The position numbers and the translations under genes were made by a program. Below the pieces are notes generated by a model. The model was given only the letters and a program-made list of their open reading frames with translations, was not told where the DNA came from and searched no databases. A DNA stretch of 11,549 nt from JBGFRR01 sp041695045 (GTDB taxonomy: Bacteria > Bacteroidota > Ignavibacteria > UBA10030), in contig JBGFRR010000149.1 of NCBI GenBank assembly GCA_041695045.1, forward strand, positions 1-11,549, read 5' to 3'. Shown piece after piece: positions 5,766-11,544 of the stretch. Each line of letters starts with the position of its first letter. The stretch's first letter is position 1.

Positions 5766-7459
5766 CCGCGAAGAAACTTCATCTCCTTGTTGGTTCACTC
5801 CTTCTGTTTTCCTGCGCGGGTCAAATGCCACCCAGCGGCGGTCCTGTCGATACCGACCCGCCGCACATCGTGTCGACATTCCCACCTCCCAACATGCTTC
5901 ACTTTCGTGGCGATCGTATCGCGATCGAGTTTGACGAGTTCGTCGAGCGCCGCAGCGTGGAAGAATCCATCTTCATTTCACCGTATGTCGGTGCATTGGA
6001 GTTCAATTGGAGTCGGAAAGAAGTGGAGGTCCGATTCACCGAACCCCTCCGCGACAACACCACCTATGTTGTCACCGTGGGCACCGATGTTATCGACCTG
6101 AACAACCGCAATCGCATGACACAAGCATTCACGCTCGCGTTTTCTACCGGCGCAACCATCGACCGCGGCGCTGTTGCAGGGCGCGTGCTTCCTCGGCGGC
6201 CCACCGACGCGTCCGAAGGCGTGATGATTTTTGCCTATCACCTCGATGAGCTCCAGCCGGACACGCTCGATCCGCGGCGCAATCAACCGCATTACATCAC
6301 GCAGACGGGCAAGGACGGGCGGTTTGCGTTGACGCATCTGAGGCTCGGCTCATACCGGCTTCTGGCTGTGCGCGACGAGTTTCGCAATTTGCTCTACGAC
6401 CCGGAAGCGGATGACGTTGGAGTTTTACCGGCTGATATCACGCTTTCCGAAACCGACACGCTGCGCTCGGGGCTGCTCATTCAGCTTGCACGGGAGGACA
6501 CGACGGCGCCGCGGCTCTTGACGGCGCGCTCCATCTCAGAGCGGCGGATCATGTTGGAATTCTCTGAGCCGATCGACACAGCAAGCATCGCACCGACATG
6601 GTTTTCCATCGTCGATACCGTGCAGGCCGATACGCTCACAGTTCTTGCAGTGTCGTCCGTCTATCCGGAGTTCACAAAAATTCTGTTACTGACACAAACC
6701 CAGGAGCCTACCGACTATCGCGTCAACGTCGCCAACCTGCGTGATCGTTCCGGAAATCGCATCGACCCGTTGGCGAATGCGTTTGTGTTTTCCGCCGAAC
6801 CTCAGCGTGAGAGAGACCAACTGACCATCAAAAGCATTTCGGTGAAAGACAGCGCGCGGGGTGTGGGGATTCAACCGGAGATTCTCGTCGCCTTCTCCGA
6901 CGTCGTGCAAAGGGATGGGTTCGTGCGGGCGCTTCGTGTTTCCGACGCAACCGGCAATAACGTTGACATATATACTCGTTGGCTTAGGGGGGATGTGGTG
7001 GAAATTCGTACTCCGCTCTTGCAGAGTCAATCATGGTATACGCTGACAATGGAGATGGAAAAGCTGTCCAATTTCTTCGACGAGCCGGCGGTGGATTCAA
7101 CGCTTGTGATTCACTTCGAGACGATCGATGCCGAAACATATAGCTCGCTCGAAGGCGTTGTGCGAGATCGACATCCCATCGATACAGCGGGCACGATCAT
7201 CCTGATAGCGGAAGATGCCGTGCGGAACGATGCGAAATCGCATGTCGTCGAAATCGAACGGCCGGGCGTCTTTCTTATCCCGCGCGTCCATGCAGGGAAA
7301 TATCTCCTGCGTGCATTTCGCGACAGGAATAGGAACATGGTATTCGATCCGGGGATGGTTTTTCCGTTTCAACCTGCAGAGCGGCTCACGATGTATCCGG
7401 ACACCGTAAGAGTCCGCGCAGGCTGGCCGGTGGATGGGATCGTGATTGAATTCAAGTAA
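5762..7459 (+). CDS. Ig-like (Big_5) domain lipoprotein
   Basis: This is a 565-residue predicted lipoprotein. MTAKKLHLLVGSLLLFSC has a basic start, a hydrophobic core and a lipobox Cys18. After Cys18 comes PPSGGPVDTDPPHIVSTFPP, the linker that opens SbsA/Big_5 Ig-like domains in Bacteroidetes and Chlorobi relatives. The layout I see is as follows. An Ig-like domain spans about 30-130 (IAIEFDEFVE, then YVVTVGTDVIDLNNR and FSTG). A beta-sandwich of carboxypeptidase-regulatory type spans about 135-240 (GKDGRFAL..LRLGSYRLLAVRDEF). A second Ig-like domain spans about 247-345 (IMLEFSEPID, YRVNVANLRDRSGN), and a third about 355-455. A final regulatory-like sandwich spans about 460-565 (GKYLLRAFRDRNRN, FDPG). 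No enzymatic motif is visible. The probable location is the outer-membrane face or the periplasm. The ATGA overlap with mltG suggests a role at the envelope, but the function is unknown. Confidence 0.85.
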   Translation: MTAKKLHLLVGSLLLFSCAGQMPPSGGPVDTDPPHIVSTFPPPNMLHFRGDRIAIEFDEFVERRSVEESIFISPYVGALEFNWSRKEVEVRFTEPLRDNTTYVVTVGTDVIDLNNRNRMTQAFTLAFSTGATIDRGAVAGRVLPRRPTDASEGVMIFAYHLDELQPDTLDPRRNQPHYITQTGKDGRFALTHLRLGSYRLLAVRDEFRNLLYDPEADDVGVLPADITLSETDTLRSGLLIQLAREDTTAPRLLTARSISERRIMLEFSEPIDTASIAPTWFSIVDTVQADTLTVLAVSSVYPEFTKILLLTQTQEPTDYRVNVANLRDRSGNRIDPLANAFVFSAEPQRERDQLTIKSISVKDSARGVGIQPEILVAFSDVVQRDGFVRALRVSDATGNNVDIYTRWLRGDVVEIRTPLLQSQSWYTLTMEMEKLSNFFDEPAVDSTLVIHFETIDAETYSSLEGVVRDRHPIDTAGTIILIAEDAVRNDAKSHVVEIERPGVFLIPRVHAGKYLLRAFRDRNRNMVFDPGMVFPFQPAERLTMYPDTVRVRAGWPVDGIVIEFK

Positions 7460-7472
7460 TCGTTCTCTCAAT

Positions 7473-7522
7473 TGTAGAGTGAGACGATGTCTCGCTGGAG
7501 CGAATCTGCGATTCGCCCTACA
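7473..7522. repeat. Double-hairpin repeat before the nuo operon
   Basis: TGTAG (7473-7477) and CTACA (7518-7522) close a segment holding two hairpins. GTGAGAC-GAT-GTCTCGC (7479-7495) has one wobble pair. GCGAATC-TGC-GATTCGC (7500-7516) has a perfect 7-bp stem. This looks like a compact dispersed repeat. It lies 13 bp past the lipoprotein stop and could mark the 3' end of that transcript, although no T-run follows. Confidence 0.5.
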
Positions 7523-7529
7523 TCGTTCG

Positions 7530-7558
7530 TTGACTTTCAAGCCAATTTTGGGTAAACT
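7530..7558 (+). promoter_or_regulatory. Candidate promoter of the nuo operon
   Basis: TTGACT (7530-7535) and TAAACT (7553-7558) are separated by 17 bp. They match 5 of 6 and 4 of 6 bases of the housekeeping -35 and -10 boxes. Transcription would start near 7565, giving a leader of about 35 nt before nuoA. The position, between a hairpin repeat and the first nuo gene, supports it. Confidence 0.45.
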
Positions 7559-7600
7559 CAGTACGAATTTCAATCCTTTCAAAAAACTGTACAACCGTTT

Positions 7601-7957
7601 ATGTTTCACGAATACATCCCTATCTTCATGATGATTGCCGCCGGCGTTGCGTTTGGCATCATCATGGTTAAGCTGAATGAGTGGCTCGGTCCGAAGCGCC
7701 CCACCGAGGAAAAGCTGACAACCTACGAAAGCGGCATGGAGCCGGTCCGCACGGCGCGTGAACGGTTCTCGGTCAAGTTCTACATGGTTGCGATGCTCTT
7801 TATTGTGTTCGACATTGAGATTGTATTCCTCTACCCATGGGCGGTCGCCTTCACGGAACTCCCGCTTGCTGCGCATGGAGCGATGTTCCTGTTTCTTATC
7901 ATCCTCGTCATTGGGTTCTACTACGAGTGGAGAAAAGGAGCGATGGAATGGGATTAG
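7601..7957 (+). CDS. nuoA: NADH-quinone oxidoreductase subunit A
   Basis: NuoA is a small membrane subunit of respiratory complex I, at the junction of the membrane and peripheral arms. The 118-residue protein has three hydrophobic helices at about 5-26, 58-79 and 88-109. The loop after the first carries the conserved TYESGMEP (41-48). The second helix carries the conserved acidic FDIEIVFLYPWA (70-81), whose Asp71 and Glu73 sit in the membrane near the quinone cavity. The ending EWRKGAMEWD is typical. The length matches the family. It is the first gene of the operon. No Shine-Dalgarno precedes ATG 7601 (the upstream sequence is ACAACCGTTT). It overlaps nuoB by 10 bp. Confidence 0.96.
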   Translation: MFHEYIPIFMMIAAGVAFGIIMVKLNEWLGPKRPTEEKLTTYESGMEPVRTARERFSVKFYMVAMLFIVFDIEIVFLYPWAVAFTELPLAAHGAMFLFLIILVIGFYYEWRKGAMEWD

Positions 7958-8478
7958 AAGACGCGCTCGGAAATAGTTTTCTCACCACCAAACTCGAAGA
8001 GGCGATCAACTGGTGCCGGAAGAATTCCCTCTGGCCGATGCCGATGGGAATTTCCTGCTGCGCCATCGAGATGATGGCGTTTGCCGGGCCGAAGTTCGAC
8101 GTGTCTCGCTTCGGCTCGGAAGTATTCCGCTTCTCACCGCGCCAATCGGATGTGATGATCGTTGCAGGCACGACGACGTACAAGATGGCCAAAGTGGTGC
8201 GGAAGATTTACGACCAGATGCCCGACCCGAAATGGGTGATCGCAATGGGCGTTTGCACATCCTCGGGCGGAATGTATCGCACCTACTCCGTCGTGCAGGG
8301 GATCGACCTTTTCCTTCCTGTCGACGTCTATGTTGCCGGTTGCCCGCCACGACCCGATAACCTCATCAATGCCCTGATGCTGCTGCAGGAGAAGGTGCAG
8401 AAGGGGGAGAGCAGGGGAAGTTCCGCTGCCATCATCGGTGAGTGGGGTCATCGCCAAGCCCACGTTGCCCTTCCATGA
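7948..8478 (+). CDS. nuoB: NADH-quinone oxidoreductase subunit B
   Basis: NuoB carries iron-sulfur cluster N2, the last electron carrier before quinone, in the peripheral arm of complex I. The 176-residue protein has all four cluster cysteines: Cys37 and Cys38 (GISCCAIEMM), Cys103 (GVCTSSGGMY) and Cys132 (AGCPPRPD). It also has WPMPMG, DVMIVAGTTTYKMA and KWVIAMG. The start is ATG 7948, inside the end of nuoA; AGGAG at 7936-7940 lies 7 nt upstream. The open frame extends further 5' to 7837, but that part is only the other-frame shadow of nuoA. It overlaps nuoC by ATGA. The C-terminus after EKVQKGESRG is longer and less regular than the core. Confidence 0.97.
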   Translation: MGLEDALGNSFLTTKLEEAINWCRKNSLWPMPMGISCCAIEMMAFAGPKFDVSRFGSEVFRFSPRQSDVMIVAGTTTYKMAKVVRKIYDQMPDPKWVIAMGVCTSSGGMYRTYSVVQGIDLFLPVDVYVAGCPPRPDNLINALMLLQEKVQKGESRGSSAAIIGEWGHRQAHVALP

Positions 8479-8957
8479 ACCAACTCGTGCTTGAAAAACT
8501 GAAGACGCGCTTCGCGGATGCTATCCTCGAAGCGTCGGAATTCCGCGGCGAACTGACCGTGGTCGTGCCCAAGGAAAAGATCGTCGAGGTATGTCGCTTC
8601 CTGAACGAGGATCCCCACCTGCGGTTCCATCTGTTGGCCGACCTGTGCGGCATCGACATGTATACCCCCATCAAGCGATTCGGGGTAATCTACAATCTCA
8701 TGTCGATTCCCAGCAAGCACAGGATCAGGCTGAAGACATTCACCGAGGAAGACGACCCAACGGTTCCGACTGTCACGGGTGTTTGGAAGACAGCGAACTG
8801 GCACGAACGCGAAACGTATGACATGTTCGGGATTGTGTTCGAGGGGCATCCGGATCTTCGTCGGATGTACTTGCCGGAGGAATTTGAGTATTACCCGCTC
8901 CGCAAGGATTTTCCGTTGATGGGCATCCCCGGCTCAATTCCGTTGCCAAAGAAGTGA
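8475..8957 (+). CDS. nuoC: NADH-quinone oxidoreductase subunit C
   Basis: NuoC is the 30-kDa-type subunit of the peripheral arm of complex I, packing against NuoD near the quinone site. It is a separate 160-residue protein, not fused to nuoD as in enterobacteria. Recognisable family parts are FHLLADLCGIDMY, FGVIYNLMSI, the signature WHERETYDMFGIVFEGHPDLRRM, and LPEEFEYYPLRKDFPL near the end. The start is ATG 8475, chosen because it overlaps the nuoB stop as ATGA (coupled translation). The frame is open further upstream, but that part lacks family sequence. It is somewhat short at the C-terminus compared with long NuoC versions, ending soon after the core. A 192-bp gap holding a repeat element separates it from nuoD. 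Confidence 0.96.
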   Translation: MNQLVLEKLKTRFADAILEASEFRGELTVVVPKEKIVEVCRFLNEDPHLRFHLLADLCGIDMYTPIKRFGVIYNLMSIPSKHRIRLKTFTEEDDPTVPTVTGVWKTANWHERETYDMFGIVFEGHPDLRRMYLPEEFEYYPLRKDFPLMGIPGSIPLPKK

Positions 8958-8978
8958 GAACGCGGATGGCGCCGATGA

Positions 8979-9089
8979 ACACGGATTTTACGGATTATAC
9001 GTTCGGAATGACGATCCAAAAAGTAGGTTCACAGCAACAGACTGCTTTCAGAGTAATCATTTTGAAGTGCGCATCCGCACAATCCGTGT
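8979..9089. repeat. Inverted-repeat element between nuoC and nuoD
   Basis: ACACGGATTTTACGGAT (8979-8995) and ATCCGCACAATCCGTGT (9073-9089) are complementary at 15 of 17 positions, bounding a 111-bp non-coding segment. The left flank adds GCGGATGGCGCCGATGA, made from the same words. Nothing coding is seen inside. It interrupts the otherwise overlapping nuoA-nuoB-nuoC series and resembles the elements at 4240-4384 and 10408-10889. Confidence 0.5.
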
Positions 9090-9094
9090 AAATC

Positions 9095-9128
9095 CCCGCC
9101 TCCCTCTTGCATAACCTGTAGAGGCGGG
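9095..9128. repeat. 8-bp inverted repeat just before nuoD
   Basis: CCCGCCTC (9095-9102) and GAGGCGGG (9121-9128) are exact complements around an 18-nt loop. This ends 3 bp before GTG 9132 and 21 bp before ATG 9150 of nuoD. In mRNA it could hide or expose GAGG (9121-9124), the only ribosome-binding-like sequence here. It may simply be the outer rim of the neighbouring repeat element. Confidence 0.35.
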
Positions 9129-9149
9129 CAGGTGTGGAATCAGCATAAC

Positions 9150-10406
9150 ATGGAAGCCAAAGTTCTCGAAACGGCCCGCAAAACAAGAATCCTCCAAGCT
9201 TTAGAGGATCAAAACACCAACGTTCAGTTTGACGACCCGCTTGAGAGTGAAATGATTCTCAACATGGGTCCGCAACATCCCGCCACGCACGGTGTTTTGC
9301 GTTTACTGCTGAGGCTGGATGGCGAGACGGTAACAGGCTGTGTGCCCGAGCTCGGTTATCTTCACCGCGGTTATGAAAAGCTCGCAGAGAATTGTACCTA
9401 CCATGAATACATTCCCCACACGGACCGCCTCGATTATCTCGCGCCGCTCTCCAACAACACCGCGTACGTACTCGCCGTCGAAAAGCTCGCGGGTATCGAA
9501 GCCCCGCCACGCGCACAGTACATCCGCACGGCCATCAGTGAGCTTGCACGCATCTCATCGCACCTGCTCTGGCTCGGTACCATGGGGATGGACGTCGGCG
9601 CGCTGACCGTCTTCATGTGGACATTCCGTGAACGCGAGAAGCTCTACGATATCTTCGAGCATCTTACTGGCGCTCGGTTCACAACGAGCTACACGCGCGT
9701 TGGCGGCGTTGCTCACGACATGACGCCCGAAGTCGCAACAATGATCTGGACGTACCTCAAGGACTTTCCTTCACAGCTTGAAGAGTGTGAGAAGCTGTTG
9801 AACAAAAACCGCATTTTTGTGGAGCGCTGCGACGGTGTCGGAGTCATTTCGCCGGAGGAAGCACTCGACCTCGGCCTTACCGGCCCGTCGCTGCGCGCCT
9901 GCGGCGTCGAGTACGACCTCCGCCGCGTTCAGCCGTATCTGGTTTACAAGACACTCGATTTCAACGTGCCCGTCTATGAGGGGGGCGACACGCTCGCCCG
10001 CTATTACGTGCGCATCGCTGAGATGAAAGAGAGCTACAAGATTCTGCTGCAGGTCATGGAGCGCATGCCGAAGGGAGATATTCACGCCTTCAAAACGAAA
10101 AACGTTCTCCCGCGCAAGGACCGCGTGTATAAGAAGATGGAGGAACTGATCCACGACTTCATGTTAGTGAATTTCGGCATCGACCCACCGGTGGGGGAAA
10201 TCTACCACGCCGTCGAAGCGCCGAAGGGGGAGTTGGGATTCTACATCTATAGTAGCGGTGAAGGCCAACCCTGGCGGTTGAAGATTCGGTCGCCATCCTT
10301 CGTCAACCTGCAATCGCTCCCGACGATGCTGCGCGGAGCAATGATTTCCGATGTGGTAGCAATTATCGGCAGCCTTGATCCGGTGATGGGAGAGGCGGAC
10401 AAGTGA
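9150..10406 (+). CDS. nuoD: NADH-quinone oxidoreductase subunit D
   Basis: NuoD is the 49-kDa-type subunit that, with NuoB, forms the quinone-reduction chamber of complex I; it descends from [NiFe]-hydrogenase large subunits. The 418-residue protein matches the family: MILNMGPQHPATHGVLRLLL with His43 and His47, LGYLHRGYEKLAE, and YIPHTDRLDYLAPL with the quinone-site Tyr96. HLLWLGTMGMDVGALTVF, TGARFTTSYTRVGGVAHDM, LRACGVEYDLRR and the terminal RGAMISDVVAIIGSLDPVMGEADK follow. Hydrogenase nickel cysteines are absent, as expected. The first 30 residues (to FDDPLESE) are a variable extension. ATG 9150 and GTG 9132 are both possible starts. GAGG at 9121-9124 sits 7 nt before GTG 9132, while nothing suitable precedes ATG 9150, so the GTG start remains open. 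The gene is intact, and a 491-bp gap with an inserted gene follows. Confidence 0.96.
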   Translation: MEAKVLETARKTRILQALEDQNTNVQFDDPLESEMILNMGPQHPATHGVLRLLLRLDGETVTGCVPELGYLHRGYEKLAENCTYHEYIPHTDRLDYLAPLSNNTAYVLAVEKLAGIEAPPRAQYIRTAISELARISSHLLWLGTMGMDVGALTVFMWTFREREKLYDIFEHLTGARFTTSYTRVGGVAHDMTPEVATMIWTYLKDFPSQLEECEKLLNKNRIFVERCDGVGVISPEEALDLGLTGPSLRACGVEYDLRRVQPYLVYKTLDFNVPVYEGGDTLARYYVRIAEMKESYKILLQVMERMPKGDIHAFKTKNVLPRKDRVYKKMEELIHDFMLVNFGIDPPVGEIYHAVEAPKGELGFYIYSSGEGQPWRLKIRSPSFVNLQSLPTMLRGAMISDVVAIIGSLDPVMGEADK

Positions 10407-10407
10407 A

Positions 10408-10889
10408 TGCGGATTGCGGATTTCGGAATACGGAATGCGGAGTGCGGAGTGGTGGAATAACGAGAATTCGGTGATGAGTTCATGAATCCAGAAGACCTCA
10501 AGAATCGAACGAAGGCATTCGCTATCAAGATTGTTCAGTTTGTAGAGTCGTTGCCAAACAACAAGACCTGCACAGCGATTGGCAATCAACTCTTGCGAAG
10601 TGGAACATCCGTGGGAGCAAATTACCGGGCGGCTTGTAGAGCCAAGTCTCGTGCACATTTTATCTCCAAGCTTGGTGACGTTGAAGAGGAAGCAGACGAA
10701 TCGATCTACTGGATGGAAATCTTAGAAGGAATCGGATCGGTTCAGACTAAGGAATTGCAATCACTAAAAGAGGAAGCTAATCAACTTCTTGCAATTACTG
10801 TTAGTTCAATCAATACAGCTCGAAAAAACAATCGCAAGCCATAATGTCGCTCCATCGTTCAATCCACAATCCGCAATCCGCAATCCGCA
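10408..10889. mobile_element. Inverted-repeat-bounded insert carrying a four-helix-bundle gene
   Basis: The left arm begins 2 bp after the nuoD stop. TGCGGATTGCGGATT (10408-10422) is exactly complementary to AATCCGCAATCCGCA (10875-10889, with a second register at 10868-10882). The left side continues as decaying copies of a 6-7-bp unit (CGGAATACGGAATGCGGAGTGCGGA, written here in parts, to about 10450). The right side is a three-fold CAATCCG array ending 8 bp before the nuoE ATG. Between them lies one gene, at 10482-10844. Transcribed, the arms would form a long stem with the gene in the loop. This recalls the intervening sequences of bacterial 23S rRNA that carry the same protein family. No transposase is present. 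It splits nuoD from nuoE, which are normally adjacent. Confidence 0.55.
10482..10844 (+). CDS. Four-helix-bundle protein (23S rRNA IVS family)
   Basis: The 120-residue protein belongs to the small four-helix-bundle family first known from ORFs in 23S rRNA intervening sequences (S23/IVS type). The typical run is visible. An N-terminal amphipathic helix (LKNRTKAFAIKIVQFVESLP) comes first. It is followed by QLLRSGTSVGANYRAACRAKS (about 36-56), where family members read RSxxSIxANxxEA. A helix with FISKLGDVEEEADESIYWMEIL follows, and then a last helix LKEEANQLLAITVSSINTAR. The protein is basic at its end and has no enzymatic motif; family members form oligomers and their role is unknown. The codon choice is visibly more AT-rich than in nuoD and nuoE, suggesting separate origin. 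The start is ATG 10482 without a clear ribosome-binding site. It sits inside an inverted-repeat insert between nuoD and nuoE, a place where it has no known link to complex I. Confidence 0.88.
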   Translation: MNPEDLKNRTKAFAIKIVQFVESLPNNKTCTAIGNQLLRSGTSVGANYRAACRAKSRAHFISKLGDVEEEADESIYWMEILEGIGSVQTKELQSLKEEANQLLAITVSSINTARKNNRKP

Positions 10890-10897
10890 ATTGAATC

Positions 10898-11362
10898 ATG
10901 CTGAGTGAACAAAACCTTCAGAAAATCGACGGTCTGAAGAAGAAGTATCCGACCACGAAAGCGCTCGTGCTGCCCGTCTTATGGATGGTGCAGGAAGAAC
11001 ACGGCTACATCTCACACGACGCGATGAAATACGTGGCGGAGCTTCTGGGGGTTCCGTACAGCCACGTGTACGGCGTCGTGACGTTCTACACAATGTTTCA
11101 TTCAAAGCCGATCGGCAAGCATCACGTGGAAGTCTGCACGAACATCTCGTGCATGTTGCGCGGCTCGGAGAAGATCGTCAGGCATTTGGAGCAGAAGTTG
11201 GGGGTAACATTAGGCGAGACGTCGAAGGACATGCGCTGGACACTCTCGGAGGTCGAATGCATGGGCTCGTGCGGCACCGCCCCGATGTTTGCCATTGGAG
11301 AGGAGTACTATGAGAATCTGACCGTTGAGAAGGTTGACCGGATTCTGGAAACTCTCAGATGA
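10898..11362 (+). CDS. nuoE: NADH-quinone oxidoreductase subunit E
   Basis: NuoE is the 24-kDa-type subunit of the NADH-oxidising module of complex I and holds a [2Fe-2S] cluster (N1a). The 154-residue protein has the four ligands Cys80 and Cys85 (VCTNISCMLRGS) and Cys121 and Cys125 (ECMGSCGTAPM). In front is the helical part ALVLPVLWMVQEEHGYIS, and VYGVVTFYTMF typical of thioredoxin-like NuoE proteins. The length is typical. The start at ATG 10898 gives a normal N-terminus (MLSEQNLQKIDGLKKKYP). It lies 8 bp after the right arm of the inverted-repeat insert and has no strong ribosome-binding site. nuoF would be expected next, but the following sequence is a HicB-like stub and an insertion-sequence end, so any nuoF lies beyond the window. 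Confidence 0.96.
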   Translation: MLSEQNLQKIDGLKKKYPTTKALVLPVLWMVQEEHGYISHDAMKYVAELLGVPYSHVYGVVTFYTMFHSKPIGKHHVEVCTNISCMLRGSEKIVRHLEQKLGVTLGETSKDMRWTLSEVECMGSCGTAPMFAIGEEYYENLTVEKVDRILETLR

Positions 11363-11371
11363 AGATTAAAG

Positions 11372-11446
11372 ATGAGGAAGATCGAATATTCTATTGTTTT
11401 GATCCCAGATACGGAGTCGGGTGGATATACACTAGCAGGCTGTTGA
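11372..11446 (+). pseudogene. HicB-like antitoxin start, truncated after 24 codons
   Basis: ATG 11372 opens MRKIEYSIVLIPDTESGGYT, then LAGC and a stop at 11444-11446. The pattern YSIVLIPD.ESGGYT matches the start of HicB-family (UPF0150) partially folded RNase-H-like antitoxins, which usually continue V..PALPGC.(T/S)QGDT. Resemblance stops after GGYT, within a few bases of where an insertion-sequence-like end begins (11435), so the gene appears cut by insertion. No HicA toxin is seen upstream; the stub begins only 9 bp after nuoE. Single HicB genes without HicA are common, so it may have been solitary. A small unrelated peptide is possible, but the match to the family start is good. Confidence 0.55.
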
Positions 11447-11453
11447 AAAACTC

Positions 11454-11473
11454 ATAGAAAATATTTTTTCTAT
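11454..11473. terminator. AT-rich perfect hairpin inside the element end
   Basis: ATAGAAAA-TATT-TTTTCTAT is a perfect 8-bp stem with a 4-nt loop directly after the terminal-repeat-like sequence. Its T-run could end transcription arriving from nuoE, shielding the element's gene from read-through. AT-only stems are weak, so this is tentative. Confidence 0.3.
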
Positions 11474-11544
11474 TCCATGTCGCAACCGCGCGATGATGTA
11501 TTATATTTGTAGCTACTCACCACCAACAGAGGAGATCGTCCATC

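Noticed and set aside
7097..7876. 259-codon minus-strand open frame across the lipoprotein end and nuoA
   Set aside because: It crosses two well-supported + strand genes and the nuo promoter region and shows no recognisable protein features.
10408..10450. CRISPR or telomere-like array in the GCGGA repeats around the four-helix-bundle gene
   Set aside because: Units are only 6-7 bp, contiguous and degenerate, and they pair with an inverted array on the other side.
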